A model generated the notes under the pieces. It made no database searches, had not been told where the DNA came from, and worked only from the letters and a program-made list of their open reading frames with translations. From contig JAAONU010000081.1 of assembly GCA_012932295.1 (NCBI GenBank), positions 248,001 through 312,000 on the forward strand: a DNA stretch of 64,000 bases. Reading direction: 5' to 3'. Made by a program: the position numbers and the translations under genes. Shown one piece after another: positions 47,267 through 57,994 of the stretch. The stretch's first letter is position 1. Each line of letters opens with the position of its first letter. Origin of the DNA: Cyclina sinensis (lineage: Eukaryota; Mollusca; Bivalvia; Venerida; Veneridae).

Positions 47267-48791
47267 ACTATGCTTCTGCTAAACATGTTGAAAAACAAAT
47301 CACATATTGTGAAAAAAGGTAACACAGTAAAATCGGGCTGGAGACAATCAGCACCTATATAGATATTAGTAACGACTCAATGAATGGATAAATAATGCTA
47401 TAAATTTTACAAACAGTCAATGATTGTAGGCACAGAGCATATAAAAAAATAGGAAAGATCATCCTTTTTCACTGTTTTACCTGTTTGATAATGTTTATTA
47501 GCCTTGTAGTATTTTTTTAAGTTTTTGTACGTACACTAAGGGGCTTGCTTCTCCTGAATAATTTGTATTATATGTATTAAATGTAATAGCTTCATTTTTG
47601 TACCGGGATTCATTTATCGGATAATAGTTCACCCATAAATGTAAGATATGTAACAGTACACCATAAACATGATAAATGATGTGGTATGTTGTATAATGAG
47701 AACTAGCATAAGTGTTCTTTGATATGATAATTTTATTATATTTATTATTATATTATATTATATTCATGATTATATTGTATTTGTCAAGGATGTAAGTCTT
47801 AAGGATTTTCATCTGTGAAATAATTTTATCCTGTAGTTACCTAAGAAAGAGGTGACGAGATAAACAAGATATAATAGGTGAATTTCATGTCATTTTCGGA
47901 TTTACTTGGAAGATTTTTTTATAGATACTCCCGTAAGATCAATGCTTTCAACTTTATAAATGTAACAATAAAAACTTTTTTTTTTTGCATTTAAGCAGAT
48001 ATCTAAAAATAGCGACTAAGAACAAATAGCAAATTACAAAAGATCGATCATAGTATATGTTGAAATAAATTGTTCATGTGTTAACATGAGCCACAGTAAA
48101 AGTTAATTGCACCAAAGACCTAAAATACCACAGATTCGACAATACAATGCGATACCTAGTGTTGAAATCTCGCACTCGAGATTTGGATATATGCAAGCGT
48201 TCCTATAATGATCGGCGAGAATTGAAGCGAGAGGCCTTGTTGATAATAACGATCAGTCTTCGAATAATTTAAAAAAAAACACTCTTTGGAGTATTTTTTT
48301 CTTGTAAATATTGTATAAAAAGTTTCAGGTAGTGTGTGTTTTATGTTCTTATGAGTTTTGTGTTTGTTAGACCGGCGTGTTTCATGGTTTGTTTAATTTC
48401 AAAGGCGATGTCAAACTGTTAAGTGTGATAAACAGAAAGGAGTTTAATACAAAGACGTGTCATGATCATTGTGCATTATCAGAAGTTATGTAGTTCTTTT
48501 GTGTATTTGTATAAGGTTCAAGTCTAAAATATGGTATTGTTTATTTTCTTTTATTTTACTTTTTTTCGAATTTTAAGTATTTGGGGTAGTTTAGTTATTT
48601 AGATATTTGGATTGTTTATTTGCACACTTCTGTCACTTTGAAGATATGTATCTGTTTGTAAATATACATTAAAGTTCCGCTATTAATGCAACTTAAATCA
48701 TTTCAAAATATCTGGCAAATTAGCAGTTTCAAGGACCAGAAGTCTACAGCTTAGAAAAATATACTATTCGCTATTTATACCAATTCTTTAT
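47267..48791. other. Noncoding, probable 3' untranslated and intergenic DNA
   Basis: Holds the probable 3' untranslated region and polyadenylation signals of the MIB/HERC2 transcript. A short palindrome AAATCTCGCACTCGAGATTT lies near 48166. No other exon seen. Confidence 0.45.
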
Positions 48792-49800
48792 CAGGGCCGG
48801 ATCCAGAAATTTTTGACTGGGGGGGGGGGGGGGGGGCTTGGGGGAAGGTACGGAAGGGGGTGTCCCCCTTCCGTATGGGGGGGGGGGTTTGGGGGGCCTC
48901 CCCCAAGAAAATTTTCTGAAAAGGTGGTGTAAATGGCTCATTTTGTTGCGTTTTGGGCATAAGAATGTAATGAAATTTGTGTGAGAATTAAAAAGAAATA
49001 TAATGGTATTCTTTGAAATGTTCAGCTAAAGCAAAAAACAAAATACGGTATGACATGTTTTAACTTATTTTATATTTATAGAGTCCTCTGAAACGAATAA
49101 TTTATCCATAAATTAATTGACATAAAAAAAAAAATGTCATCACAATATCATCATTATCATACCATATTTATACTTATTCATTAAAATCATTAAAGAAGCA
49201 TCACAAATTCAATCATCATTATCATCACCATGGTTGTGAGGATTTGATATGGCCCACAAAACAGATAGTCGTCGCATACTTTTTGACAAATAGGCAAATT
49301 TAAATCAATATCAAAGTGAGTCATCAATGCCCAAAACTCAAAACTGTTGAACAATGATCATTATAAAAATTCAAATGCCATTTTTATGGAATCTAAGGTA
49401 CAACAGGAAACAGTGAAAAAGCTGCCTCATCACCAGTCATGGTCAGCAGGCGCTCATTTAACAACTTTATCAAATACGTCAAGGTTAAAAGACGCTTGAA
49501 AACTATACATCATGATCAGTCTGGAGAACTCTCGGATAATCCGTGCCACCGAATATACAGTACATTGGTATAATATACACAGCTATAAAGTTGCGAACAC
49601 GTTATCAGTTGTTACGTAATATTGCATGACCGTTGCAAATTGGAAGGCTGACTGTGTTTCTGTTACGAGGTATAAAGACCTGAAAAAATATTTTAGGGTC
49701 TTTAAAAATGAGCCCTTTAATTTTTTTTACAAACGGGCCAACTTGGGGGGCTTGAGCCCCATAAGCCCCCCCCCCCCCCCCCCCGGTAAATCCGTGCCTG
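48792..49800. mobile_element. Non-autonomous DNA transposon bounded by G and C runs, about 1 kb
   Basis: The left end CAGGGCCGGATCCA and the reverse complement of the right end CAGGCACGGATTTA are matching terminal inverted repeats; each is followed inward by a G-run (18 G at 48819-48836; 19 C at 49766-49784 on the plus strand). TTTAT flanks both sides (48787-48791 and 49801-49805). TACGGAAGGGGG and CCCCCTTCCGTA form a 12-bp stem at 48849-48875. There is no transposase frame. CAGGG-type ends are common in hAT elements, but the flanking duplication seen is only 5 bp instead of 8, so the superfamily is not firm. Confidence 0.65.
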
Positions 49801-50799
49801 TTTATTAAGACCACTTCTGAATGATATTTTTAGCGGAACTTTACTGTTTAATCGTCTTCTTATATAAATTATTGATGATAAGTTGAAACTTAACATCCTT
49901 TAGTGACTTTATACACTTTTGTCTACTGTTTATATTGTTACGTGACTGTTTGTTAAAAGGTATGTATGGAATGACGTACTGTATTGTATATATCCAAAAT
50001 AAAATCTGTTCTGTTTTGCTGTGATAAACGTTTTGATTTCCAAACAATATATCACGTGGTTAGCTGTATTAACCTCCGCTTGCTTAATTTTGCACCGTTT
50101 GTTAATCTGACCAAATTGTAATGAGATGAAGTTATCATTACTTAAAAACTATTTTGTATTCTCCGGCTAGTGTCAACGCCAGTTTCACAATATGACAAGT
50201 TTATAGTTATCAAAAAGCTTGTATCATAATAAGATAGTTACACATAACACATGAAATTTTTGAACATGTGCTCTTACAGAATTATATATTTACAACATTA
50301 TTATCAGACAAAATATCTTTAAAAAACTGTAACTGAACCTGGAATTGACTTGTTTTAATCATACGAGAAATAAAGCTTGCGGCACTTTTAAACAAGTTCA
50401 GTGTAACATGTAAAGTTTGCTACATTCTACGTTTGTATTTAGGACAAAGAATGTGTTTATTTAAAAAAAGCGAACAGATCAGCATTTTACTACCGTTTTC
50501 TTTAATTTCAAAGAAAGGTAATCATGTATAGCAGTTTGAAGTATGGTTGTAAGATTTACGCCCCTTTTGAGACGCAAAATGAAAACAGATTTATATCTTC
50601 TTTCCAGTTAAGAGGATCAACTGTATGGGCTGGCAAAGAAATTAACATTGCAGCCATGCTTGATATGTAAAGCTTCGCTTACGGCTACTGACTAAATATG
50701 ATGCTTCTCTGTTACAGTTCTTTCCGTCAAGTTAAGACATTTCCTAAGGGCGCTAAGAAGAAACAAACCAGAATGATGATGAATACGATTTGTTTCCCT
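49801..50799. other. Noncoding stretch
   Basis: AT-rich, without exon, repeat array or RNA gene that I can support. Confidence 0.4.
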
Positions 50800-50975
50800 T
50801 TAGTTTAAACTATCGATATTGTAACTTGCATGATTGTTTCCTGGGCTTAAAACCAGTACTCGCGCCGAAATTGAAGAAACCGGAAAGTCACTGTTTCTCA
50901 CCTTGAGGGGATTTGAACCAGGGACCTCCTTATCGGCAGTCCGGCGCCCTGCCCCTTGACCACTGTACCTCGTTT
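50800..50975 (-). mobile_element. Antisense tRNA-headed SINE
   Basis: On the minus strand the head reads CGAGGTACAGTGGTCAAGGG with a B box CTGGTTCAAATCCCC, then a body with GCGCGAGTACTGGTTTTAAG and CCCAGGAAACAATCATGCA. The body core matches the SINE at 24396 while the head differs. The 3' end is approximate. Confidence 0.75.
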
Positions 50976-51432
50976 TTGTTTGTTTGCATATTTTTGCTGC
51001 CTTACATACGTATATTGGAAGTAATGAACTTCTCAGTATACACAAGTTGTTTCTTATTTTCACGGCCTACTAATGAAAAGTTGCTTTCATTCTTCACAAA
51101 GACGTGTTCGGCATATTTCTGTTGTGTGTGATATAGACTTTCTTTTCTACCTTTGACCTGATCAGCCGAAGCAACATATTTGGAATTTATGTATCTTATC
51201 ATTATAATATGTTTCTGAATTCTACTGAGCCCTCAAACGCTTGATAACACCCTATGATTATTGTTCAAGAAGTAGAAGGCGAATAAAACAAACGAATCAC
51301 ACATTGATAACCACGTGAAAAACGTACTGCTTTCAATTTTCTTCAGGAGTGTTATTTATTACAAATATATAATGCTTCCCACAGCTTTTATTTACTGTTG
51401 GGTTCTTTCATCAGATTACCTCCTGAACATCT

Positions 51433-51433
<1 letters not shown>

Positions 51434-51507
<74 letters not shown>
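51434..51507. repeat. AT dinucleotide microsatellite
   Basis: About 37 uninterrupted AT units, followed some 250 bp later by a short CA-rich tract near 51763-51786. Confidence 0.97.
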
Positions 51508-51510
<3 letters not shown>

Positions 51511-52822
51511 GTTGGTGTGCGCTACAACCAGCAAACAGCTCCATACGGGATATAGTGACAATCTCTACTGACTTAATATCACAGTAAGTAAAGTGCGGTA
51601 GTATCGGACTTGCTAGAGGGAAGATATGGGTTCAACTGGCTTTTGAATTTTGACACTTCACGCCTAGTAGCCATCAAACAATTAAGTGTTTAGCAAGTGT
51701 TTTTAGTATAACGGTGATATATTCACCAACTTCTTCGAGAGCAAGGGAGTACATGCCCAGGACACACGTACACACACGCACGCATGCACTCTCTTTCTTT
51801 AGATGAATATCCCGTACTTCTTTAGGTTTTTTTCTGAACTTAAGGACATTTCACAAAAGAAAAGAAAGTTCCAAAATTAAAAATTGCACATTTATTTGAA
51901 CATTTGTGTCAGGAAAGTACGACGTCTTTATAACAAAATATGGTAAAAAAGAAGAAAGTTGATATCAAGTACCAAGTTCACAAATCAAAGTACTGAAAGT
52001 ACGCCAGATAATAAACAATATCTAAAAATAGATGAAGTTCAAACTACTTTAAAATGGCATGCTTAAATGCAATAAACAAGACGTAACGAAATTACTCCAT
52101 CGAAAATGTTGGACAAAACATTGAAATAGCAAGACGAGAACAATACATATGACGTAACATGGCGGAAAGAGATATACTCATGGCATTCTTTCAACAAATT
52201 TGATGAAACATTCTATTAATATCAGGTAAACAACATGTTCACATAACAAAATGTTTTGTTTTGTGTTTATTTGCATTCATTCTTCTAATCGAATGCATTA
52301 CAACGTCAATGTCGTCTGGTCACATTTTTTCTGCTTTTTTGAAATCAATTTATTTCAAATCAAACTTTTATAAAACAAAAAAAGTTCATTATGCATTAAA
52401 ACACTTTCTTGTCTATGAGAAAGCAAAGTATAATACGTCAAACTAGACAAGAAATCGTTTACAATGTAAAATGCAAAATAGTATAATGTACATTTGTAAA
52501 ACATGTTCTATTTTACAAAATAGTCAACATTATGACAATATGATGAAATTCATAGAAATGTACAATACAGACTAACCCTTTCTGCTTTTACGTTGAAGTA
52601 AAATTGCAACGAAACTGACTAAAAGAAGATAGAATTCCTCTATACTTCAATGTCTATATAACCATAAATCATTATTTTTATCATCATGTATTTTTCTACC
52701 TTAAAGAGAATTTCGAGTAAAAGCATTACACTTCTCACACAAAGTTAATAAGCTCGATTTATAACAAATAAATTAAAACCATGCCATCCTTTTTCAGAAT
52801 GTATTTTTAACATTTAGGATAT
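51508..52822. other. Noncoding, probable 3' region of the receptor gene
   Basis: AT-rich DNA downstream of the minus-strand receptor gene. Minus-strand AATAAA motifs occur near 52335, 52265 and 51892, any of which could end its transcript. Confidence 0.4.
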
Positions 52823-54385
52823 TCACGCGGTGGTTTCAAATTGCTGTATTCTGTAAGCGTGATTCAACAATTTTGCATGATTTGCATTGTGCAGTGGATA
52901 TCGTCCAATTGTCCCATGGTTCGGTCCGCCATTTTGGATTGGTCCGCCATTTTGCAAAGGAATGGCATCGTCATTACTTTGTGTCCTCGGTAACGTGTTA
53001 ACACTATGAGAATTTAGTCCTCCAGCGGAAGTCGTTATTCCGCCATTTTGATTTTCTAGTGGTCCAGCACTCGTACCCGAAGTGGAATGATAATTTCCGG
53101 TGGAGGAATGATTCGGCCCTTGAAGCGTATTTCCACTCGTCAAAAGTCCATTACCGCTGCTATGTAATGGTATTCTCGTTGTTGCCATCGTTACGGGTCC
53201 GCTTAAAGTGCCGTTTCCGGATGTTATCGGGAGCAAGCGTGTCGTTAGTGGTATGTGTTGCTGCAATCCAGTAGAGTAGGGACTTGAGTTTCCAAGCAAC
53301 GGGTGACCAGAACCAGACCCTTGAGATTGGTGCCCGGAAGAATTTGACAGCTGGTGCGTATGTGCATGATGATGATGACCTTGACCTTGGAGATTTGGTG
53401 GCTGGTAAGGAGGTGGTGGGATATCCTCGAAAATATATGATGGAATTCTTGCTCTGTGTTCCCGAGGTATGGAGGCAAGATTCAGCGTTCGGCCTCCGTG
53501 GCCGTGCAGTGCCAACTGTGTGTTGATACTTTCATAGCTACGTCTGTCAGGGATAACCTCGTAATAATTTTCGGAACTGGATCGGCTATATTGCGAATCT
53601 GAATGCTCCCTGTCCGAAAGCGATGGGTTGACATAGAATATATCTTGCGTCATTGTTGCTTGTGATGACGTCACAGACCCGCTTGTTTTCGGTTTTTGAT
53701 TCATTTGTCTTCTGCTAAGTATGTATAAAATAATGAACACAATGGCAACTATAGTAACTACACCTGCGATGACACCCATTGCAATTGCAACATGTAAAGT
53801 TTTACTGTCTTCTTCCAATTCAACTGGGGGAATATATGTTTGTGCGAGTGGATCGTCCTCACAATTGCCATAGTAACCGGAAATGTTAAACTGATAGTTC
53901 AAGGTCATTTGACTGGTTGTTCCACATCTACTTAGAGCAATATACCAAGTTCGAGGAGCACTAGATTTAAGAGTTCTTTCACCAATGCAGATAACCATGG
54001 GTTCTTTTCCCTGCTCTGTCCAAACCGAGCACCCAACGGTTCCGTTGTTTCCATTAAGGGGAATAACTTGGTTACTAATACTTGGAAGAATAGCCTCCCT
54101 TTCTTTACACGTCATATCCTGTTTCAGCTCTCTCATCTGATCATCATAGTAAATCAGCATGTTCGCGCAACATTCCGAAAGTGGGTACGACACTGTGTAT
54201 TGTATTCTAGAAATGTTATGTTGGAATGTTTTCCTTAGCAGGTAACCGTACCATTCAAGCCCTGTATAAATTCTTCCCTTAAGGATACAATTTCCGTTTG
54301 AAGAGTTTACAGGCACAGTCAGAAGAGCTAAAAATAGTACAATTAGTACCAGTTTCTGTCTGTTATAACCGGTCTCCATTTTCAT
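52823..54385 (-). CDS. Type I membrane protein with TMEM145/GPR180-like ectodomain and PPxY tail
   Basis: A single uninterrupted frame of 520 codons. Residues 11-28 form a signal peptide (KLVLIVLFLALLTVPVNS). Residues 33-175 form an ectodomain with eight Cys (33, 72, 73, 93, 119, 133, 154, 175) and N-glycosylation sites at Asn28, 57, 114 and 167. Its order of YPLSECCANMLIYYDD, NQVIPLN, GCSVW and RTWYIALSRCG is like the GOLD-like extracellular domain of TMEM145/GPR180-family proteins. A single helix follows at 197-223, then RR and about 295 cytoplasmic residues that look disordered: ENYYEVIP at 272-279 and IPPPPYQPP at 322-330 (a PPxY motif, a known ligand of WW domains as in Nedd4-type ligases), a His-rich patch at 337-344, and Ser/Gly/Asn-rich sequence to the end. 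TMEM145 and GPR180 have seven helices, which are absent here, so this is a single-pass relative or a domain shuffle. It has no introns in the coding region and no close neighbours. Ligand and function are unknown. Confidence 0.9.
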   Translation of the reverse strand: MKMETGYNRQKLVLIVLFLALLTVPVNSSNGNCILKGRIYTGLEWYGYLLRKTFQHNISRIQYTVSYPLSECCANMLIYYDDQMRELKQDMTCKEREAILPSISNQVIPLNGNNGTVGCSVWTEQGKEPMVICIGERTLKSSAPRTWYIALSRCGTTSQMTLNYQFNISGYYGNCEDDPLAQTYIPPVELEEDSKTLHVAIAMGVIAGVVTIVAIVFIILYILSRRQMNQKPKTSGSVTSSQATMTQDIFYVNPSLSDREHSDSQYSRSSSENYYEVIPDRRSYESINTQLALHGHGGRTLNLASIPREHRARIPSYIFEDIPPPPYQPPNLQGQGHHHHAHTHQLSNSSGHQSQGSGSGHPLLGNSSPYSTGLQQHIPLTTRLLPITSGNGTLSGPVTMATTRIPLHSSGNGLLTSGNTLQGPNHSSTGNYHSTSGTSAGPLENQNGGITTSAGGLNSHSVNTLPRTQSNDDAIPLQNGGPIQNGGPNHGTIGRYPLHNANHAKLLNHAYRIQQFETTA

Positions 54386-57300
54386 AACACAATTATGTAC
54401 TTTTCGATATCACAAGGATGTACAAGTACCCAATCAATAAAGCTTGGACAATTTATGTAAATTTACTGCAAGAATGTCACAGATTTATATAATGTCTTAC
54501 TTTCCAACAGCATTCACCAATATTTAACACATTTTATTCCCGCCTGGCAACCTTCTTTCTATATCCAATATTTTTCGTCTGACACTTGGATTTTTCCACG
54601 GTGCACAGTAAAAAGAAAGCAATATAGTTATTGACAATATGTCAGGAAAAGTAGATTTATTTTTACAAAGATTTTTTTTCCTTTCTCTTTCACTTGGGGT
54701 ATATAAATGATTAAGTTATCCCTGTCTGCTTAAACGGCGAGAGTAATCCGTGTCATGTGAATCGATTTCTGTGTTGTTTTAAAGCAAAATTCCACTGCAA
54801 AAGTCGCTGGGGCTGTGAAAATGATAACGGACACAGCTAGACAACAAGTACTCTCTACAAAAATGTAAAATTTTATAAACTGCTAAATTTCCCCACTGGC
54901 ATGCACACAATTCACTGATCTTAGTCCATTAGTAGGTTCATCGGCGGATATACCTCCGCAAAGAAAGTAGTTCCCGAGTATAACGCAGGATTAAGGTGTC
55001 ACAGTGAGATGATCTCTTGTCCAAATAAATTAGGTTTTAAGAGAATCCTTCTTTGATATTATCGTATGTTTATTTTACTAAATGTAAAACAGGCTTTTCC
55101 TATATAACTTAACCTACAGTAATGGCAGCCAGGGCACACTAATGGGCTTTCACACTAGAAACGCAAGTATGTCCCCAAATAAACAATGTTTATAAATTCC
55201 TTGAGAGGTTATTAAATATTATTAAATCCGATTCTCTTTTATACTGGCGAAAACGCGTCTACACGTCTTCAACTGTCCCAGTATGTTTAATTTTCCTCTA
55301 CTTTTGTAATCAGAACATCTAAAATTTTCGCATTCCTAGTTTCATTAAAACAAAAGCCGAATCTTTAAACCTCGGTGACTTCACATAAAACGTCCGTTTA
55401 ACTTCAACCGATGCCTTTTCACATCTGAATGTGTAAAACCGTTTCACAAAAAGTATCTTTTTTTAAACGTCAGTTATTCACAAGCAGATATTTTTATCTT
55501 TTAATCTTAGTTTTTTTTCACATAATATCAATGTGGAAACACTATATACCGGTCATGAATATTTTTTGTATCAAGTTTTTGAAGATTCAGTCTGATGTCA
55601 TTTAGAACCACCTACCATAAAGATGGCCGATATATCCTTTGCTTCAGACGAGTTCTGTACTGTAAAGTGTGACTAATTTGCGAACATGTGTTTTTGTTGT
55701 TTTTTTTCGAATGTCGCAAAACAACAAAAATATCACGGTTTGCAGTTTAAATATTTTCTTTTCTGTCCGCCTATATGATTTAAACAACCCTTGTTTTTCA
55801 TATGAAAACGTGCCTTGTTGTTGTTTCTGCTCTCTGAATTCTCACTGTTGTGATTTTACAGTTATTTATGTTGCTGTTATGTTGTTGTTGTTTTTGTATA
55901 CGCGCTCTTTAACACTTCGTTGTCTCTAAATATCTTACTCAGCCAGCCACAATCGTGCGCATGAAGAAAAACTGATTCACTTCAAGTTTTGCCTTTCCCC
56001 TATATAGACTTGTTTTCCACAAAATGACAGTTATTTATGTTTTATTTCCTTCCGTAACTTTGAACGAAAACGCCACAAAACATCCTTTATTTGTTAGTTT
56101 AAAAAAACGCACTAAAGTTTTACCCAAGTTTACAGTCTCGATAACCTTTGATAAACTATAAGTCGCGCAAGAGTGGTTTCTTTACCTTTTTATTTGCAAA
56201 CTGATGAATTTTACGACTCGTTAAAATTCTATCACCGTCTGTGATAAAATAACTTTACATCAATGTGTACAAGTTCGAAATATTTCAAGGTGTTTTTGCT
56301 TTCCAATGTTTTTATATATTATTATTTCCGCTCTTTCGTCGTGAAACAAGTTTTTTTTATCAATCAACTGTTGTAGTGTTAATGTCCCCCACTTTACTTT
56401 GTTTGCTTAAAGCTGCGCTCACTTATTGTTTCTTTTCGTTTAATCTCAAATGATTTCCGTTGTTTTGTTGACCAAACTGTTTACTCCACTTACAAAGATT
56501 ATCAATTGTTCACCTTGTCACAAGAAAAGTCTTTGAGTTAATTGTCCAAATGTTTATGACTAGTCTTTAAGGATTAAATAATCCCGAATTATTACTGCTT
56601 GCCCATATTCCAAATACTTTTAATACAATTAATGTCTAAGGTCGCTAATCTTTCACTTTTCTATTGAAAAACGAGGCGGATAATCCGATTTTAGTTAATC
56701 CGCTTTTATCACAATGATTAAATGTTTCACTTCAGCGTGTATAGAACTGTGTTGTTGAATCCTGTGAGATTATTGTTCCGTCTTGTCGCTCCGTTTGATC
56801 TTTGTGCACAGATTAACTAATTAAGTCCTATTAATCTCCCTTGTATCTTTGATGTCGCCGCTAATTAGTTCGCCATTAAGATATTAATCTTTCACACATG
56901 CGCGTATATTTTTAAACGATCTTTCGGATACGCTTGATTTTCGTTCGTTGATTTTTGATATTTGCCAGATTCGATGTCGAACGCCAATCAGTTACTTGTA
57001 TCAACAGATTCTTTGGTTTTCCTCGTTCATTCGCCGTGAAATTAGTAACAGCTTCCCTCGTGTCCAAGTTCTGACTTTTCTTTTTCAAAACACCGCACAG
57101 ATGTGTAGCCCTAAATTAAGGTTAACAAAAGAGAGTCAATTTGGACACCTTTTAAGTCCATTTAAACCCAAGACGTCTCGTTTAGCTGGCGTACTCGATT
57201 GAAATAGTAAATTAAAATCCACGGTGTCAGCAAATGGGCGGAGCTGACCTGAACAAAAGAAAATCTCCACCGGTTTTGAAATCTGTAGTCGAATCTAGGA

Positions 57301-57775
57301 AAATGTTATTTTTAAATGATACAATTTAGATCAATAGGGATGATTTGCAATGAAGTTTTTGAAAACTTGTAAAGGACAACTTTTATGTCAATTCTTCTCC
57401 CTGTTTCGATAACGATCTTGACCTTCTTGGGTGATAGTTTGGGACAAAATCTGTTTTTTCCTTCTATTTTTCGTTGATGAATATGACTGGGTTATCTGTA
57501 TATCGCTTGTTCACACTGCAACGAGTTTGTTATTAAGAAAACTGTCGACACTTCTGAAATTTTAACACGACTAGACGGCTCGAACTCGACCTGCTTTTTG
57601 TTGTTGTTGTTGTTGTTGATGATGATAGTGTTGATGATGATGGTGTTGGGTTTTTGTTCTCCTCCTCAATCCTCACGACTTTCTGAGTTCTTTTGTCTTA
57701 TATTTCTTTTCTTGTTCCTCTTTTAATCGAGTTTCAGAGGTCCGTTTGTTTAAAGTATTCTTGCTTTTTTTCCAG
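54386..57775. other. Upstream region of the receptor gene, no exon supported
   Basis: Should contain the promoter of the receptor gene; I see no clear TATA box or leader intron. A TTG/GAT simple repeat lies at 57594-57648. Plus-strand frames at 55669, 56265 and 56948 have no recognisable domain. Confidence 0.4.
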
Positions 57776-57994
57776 AATGTCTTCAAAGTCAATGACCAAG
57801 ACAGGCAGTTATCCCCTCTTGTCAACCCGTCTATTCGCTATTCTGAAATGGGAAGGATAAACATAAGTCGCAAACAACGTCAAATGAATCTTTTGAATCG
57901 TGTGAAACATGAAGCTGTAATAACTGGTTGCCCCGTCTCGCTAGAGGCTATAAATTTTATATTAAATAGACATGTTTCAAAATTGAACAAATAG
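57776..57994 (+). CDS. Candidate terminal exon, 72 residues, unknown protein
   Basis: A strong acceptor (TTCTTGCTTTTTTTCCAG) is followed in phase 0 by NVFKVNDQDRQLSPLVNPSI, a middle part with ISRKQRQMNLLNRVKHEAVI, then GCPVSLEAINFILNRHVSKLNK and TAG. The peptide is basic and partly helical, and its base composition is richer in G+C than its flanks, which supports coding use. No family recognised. The upstream exon was not located; it may lie beyond the receptor gene or be a short exon I missed. Confidence 0.4.
   Translation, partial: NVFKVNDQDRQLSPLVNPSIRYSEMGRINISRKQRQMNLLNRVKHEAVITGCPVSLEAINFILNRHVSKLNK

Noticed and set aside
51540..51700. Possible degenerate tRNA-like SINE
   Set aside because: Only a weak B-box-like GGTTCAACTGG is visible; no A box or family match within the window.
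53059..53526. Short frames opposite or overlapping the receptor gene
   Set aside because: They are shadows of the 520-codon frame, with no independent support.
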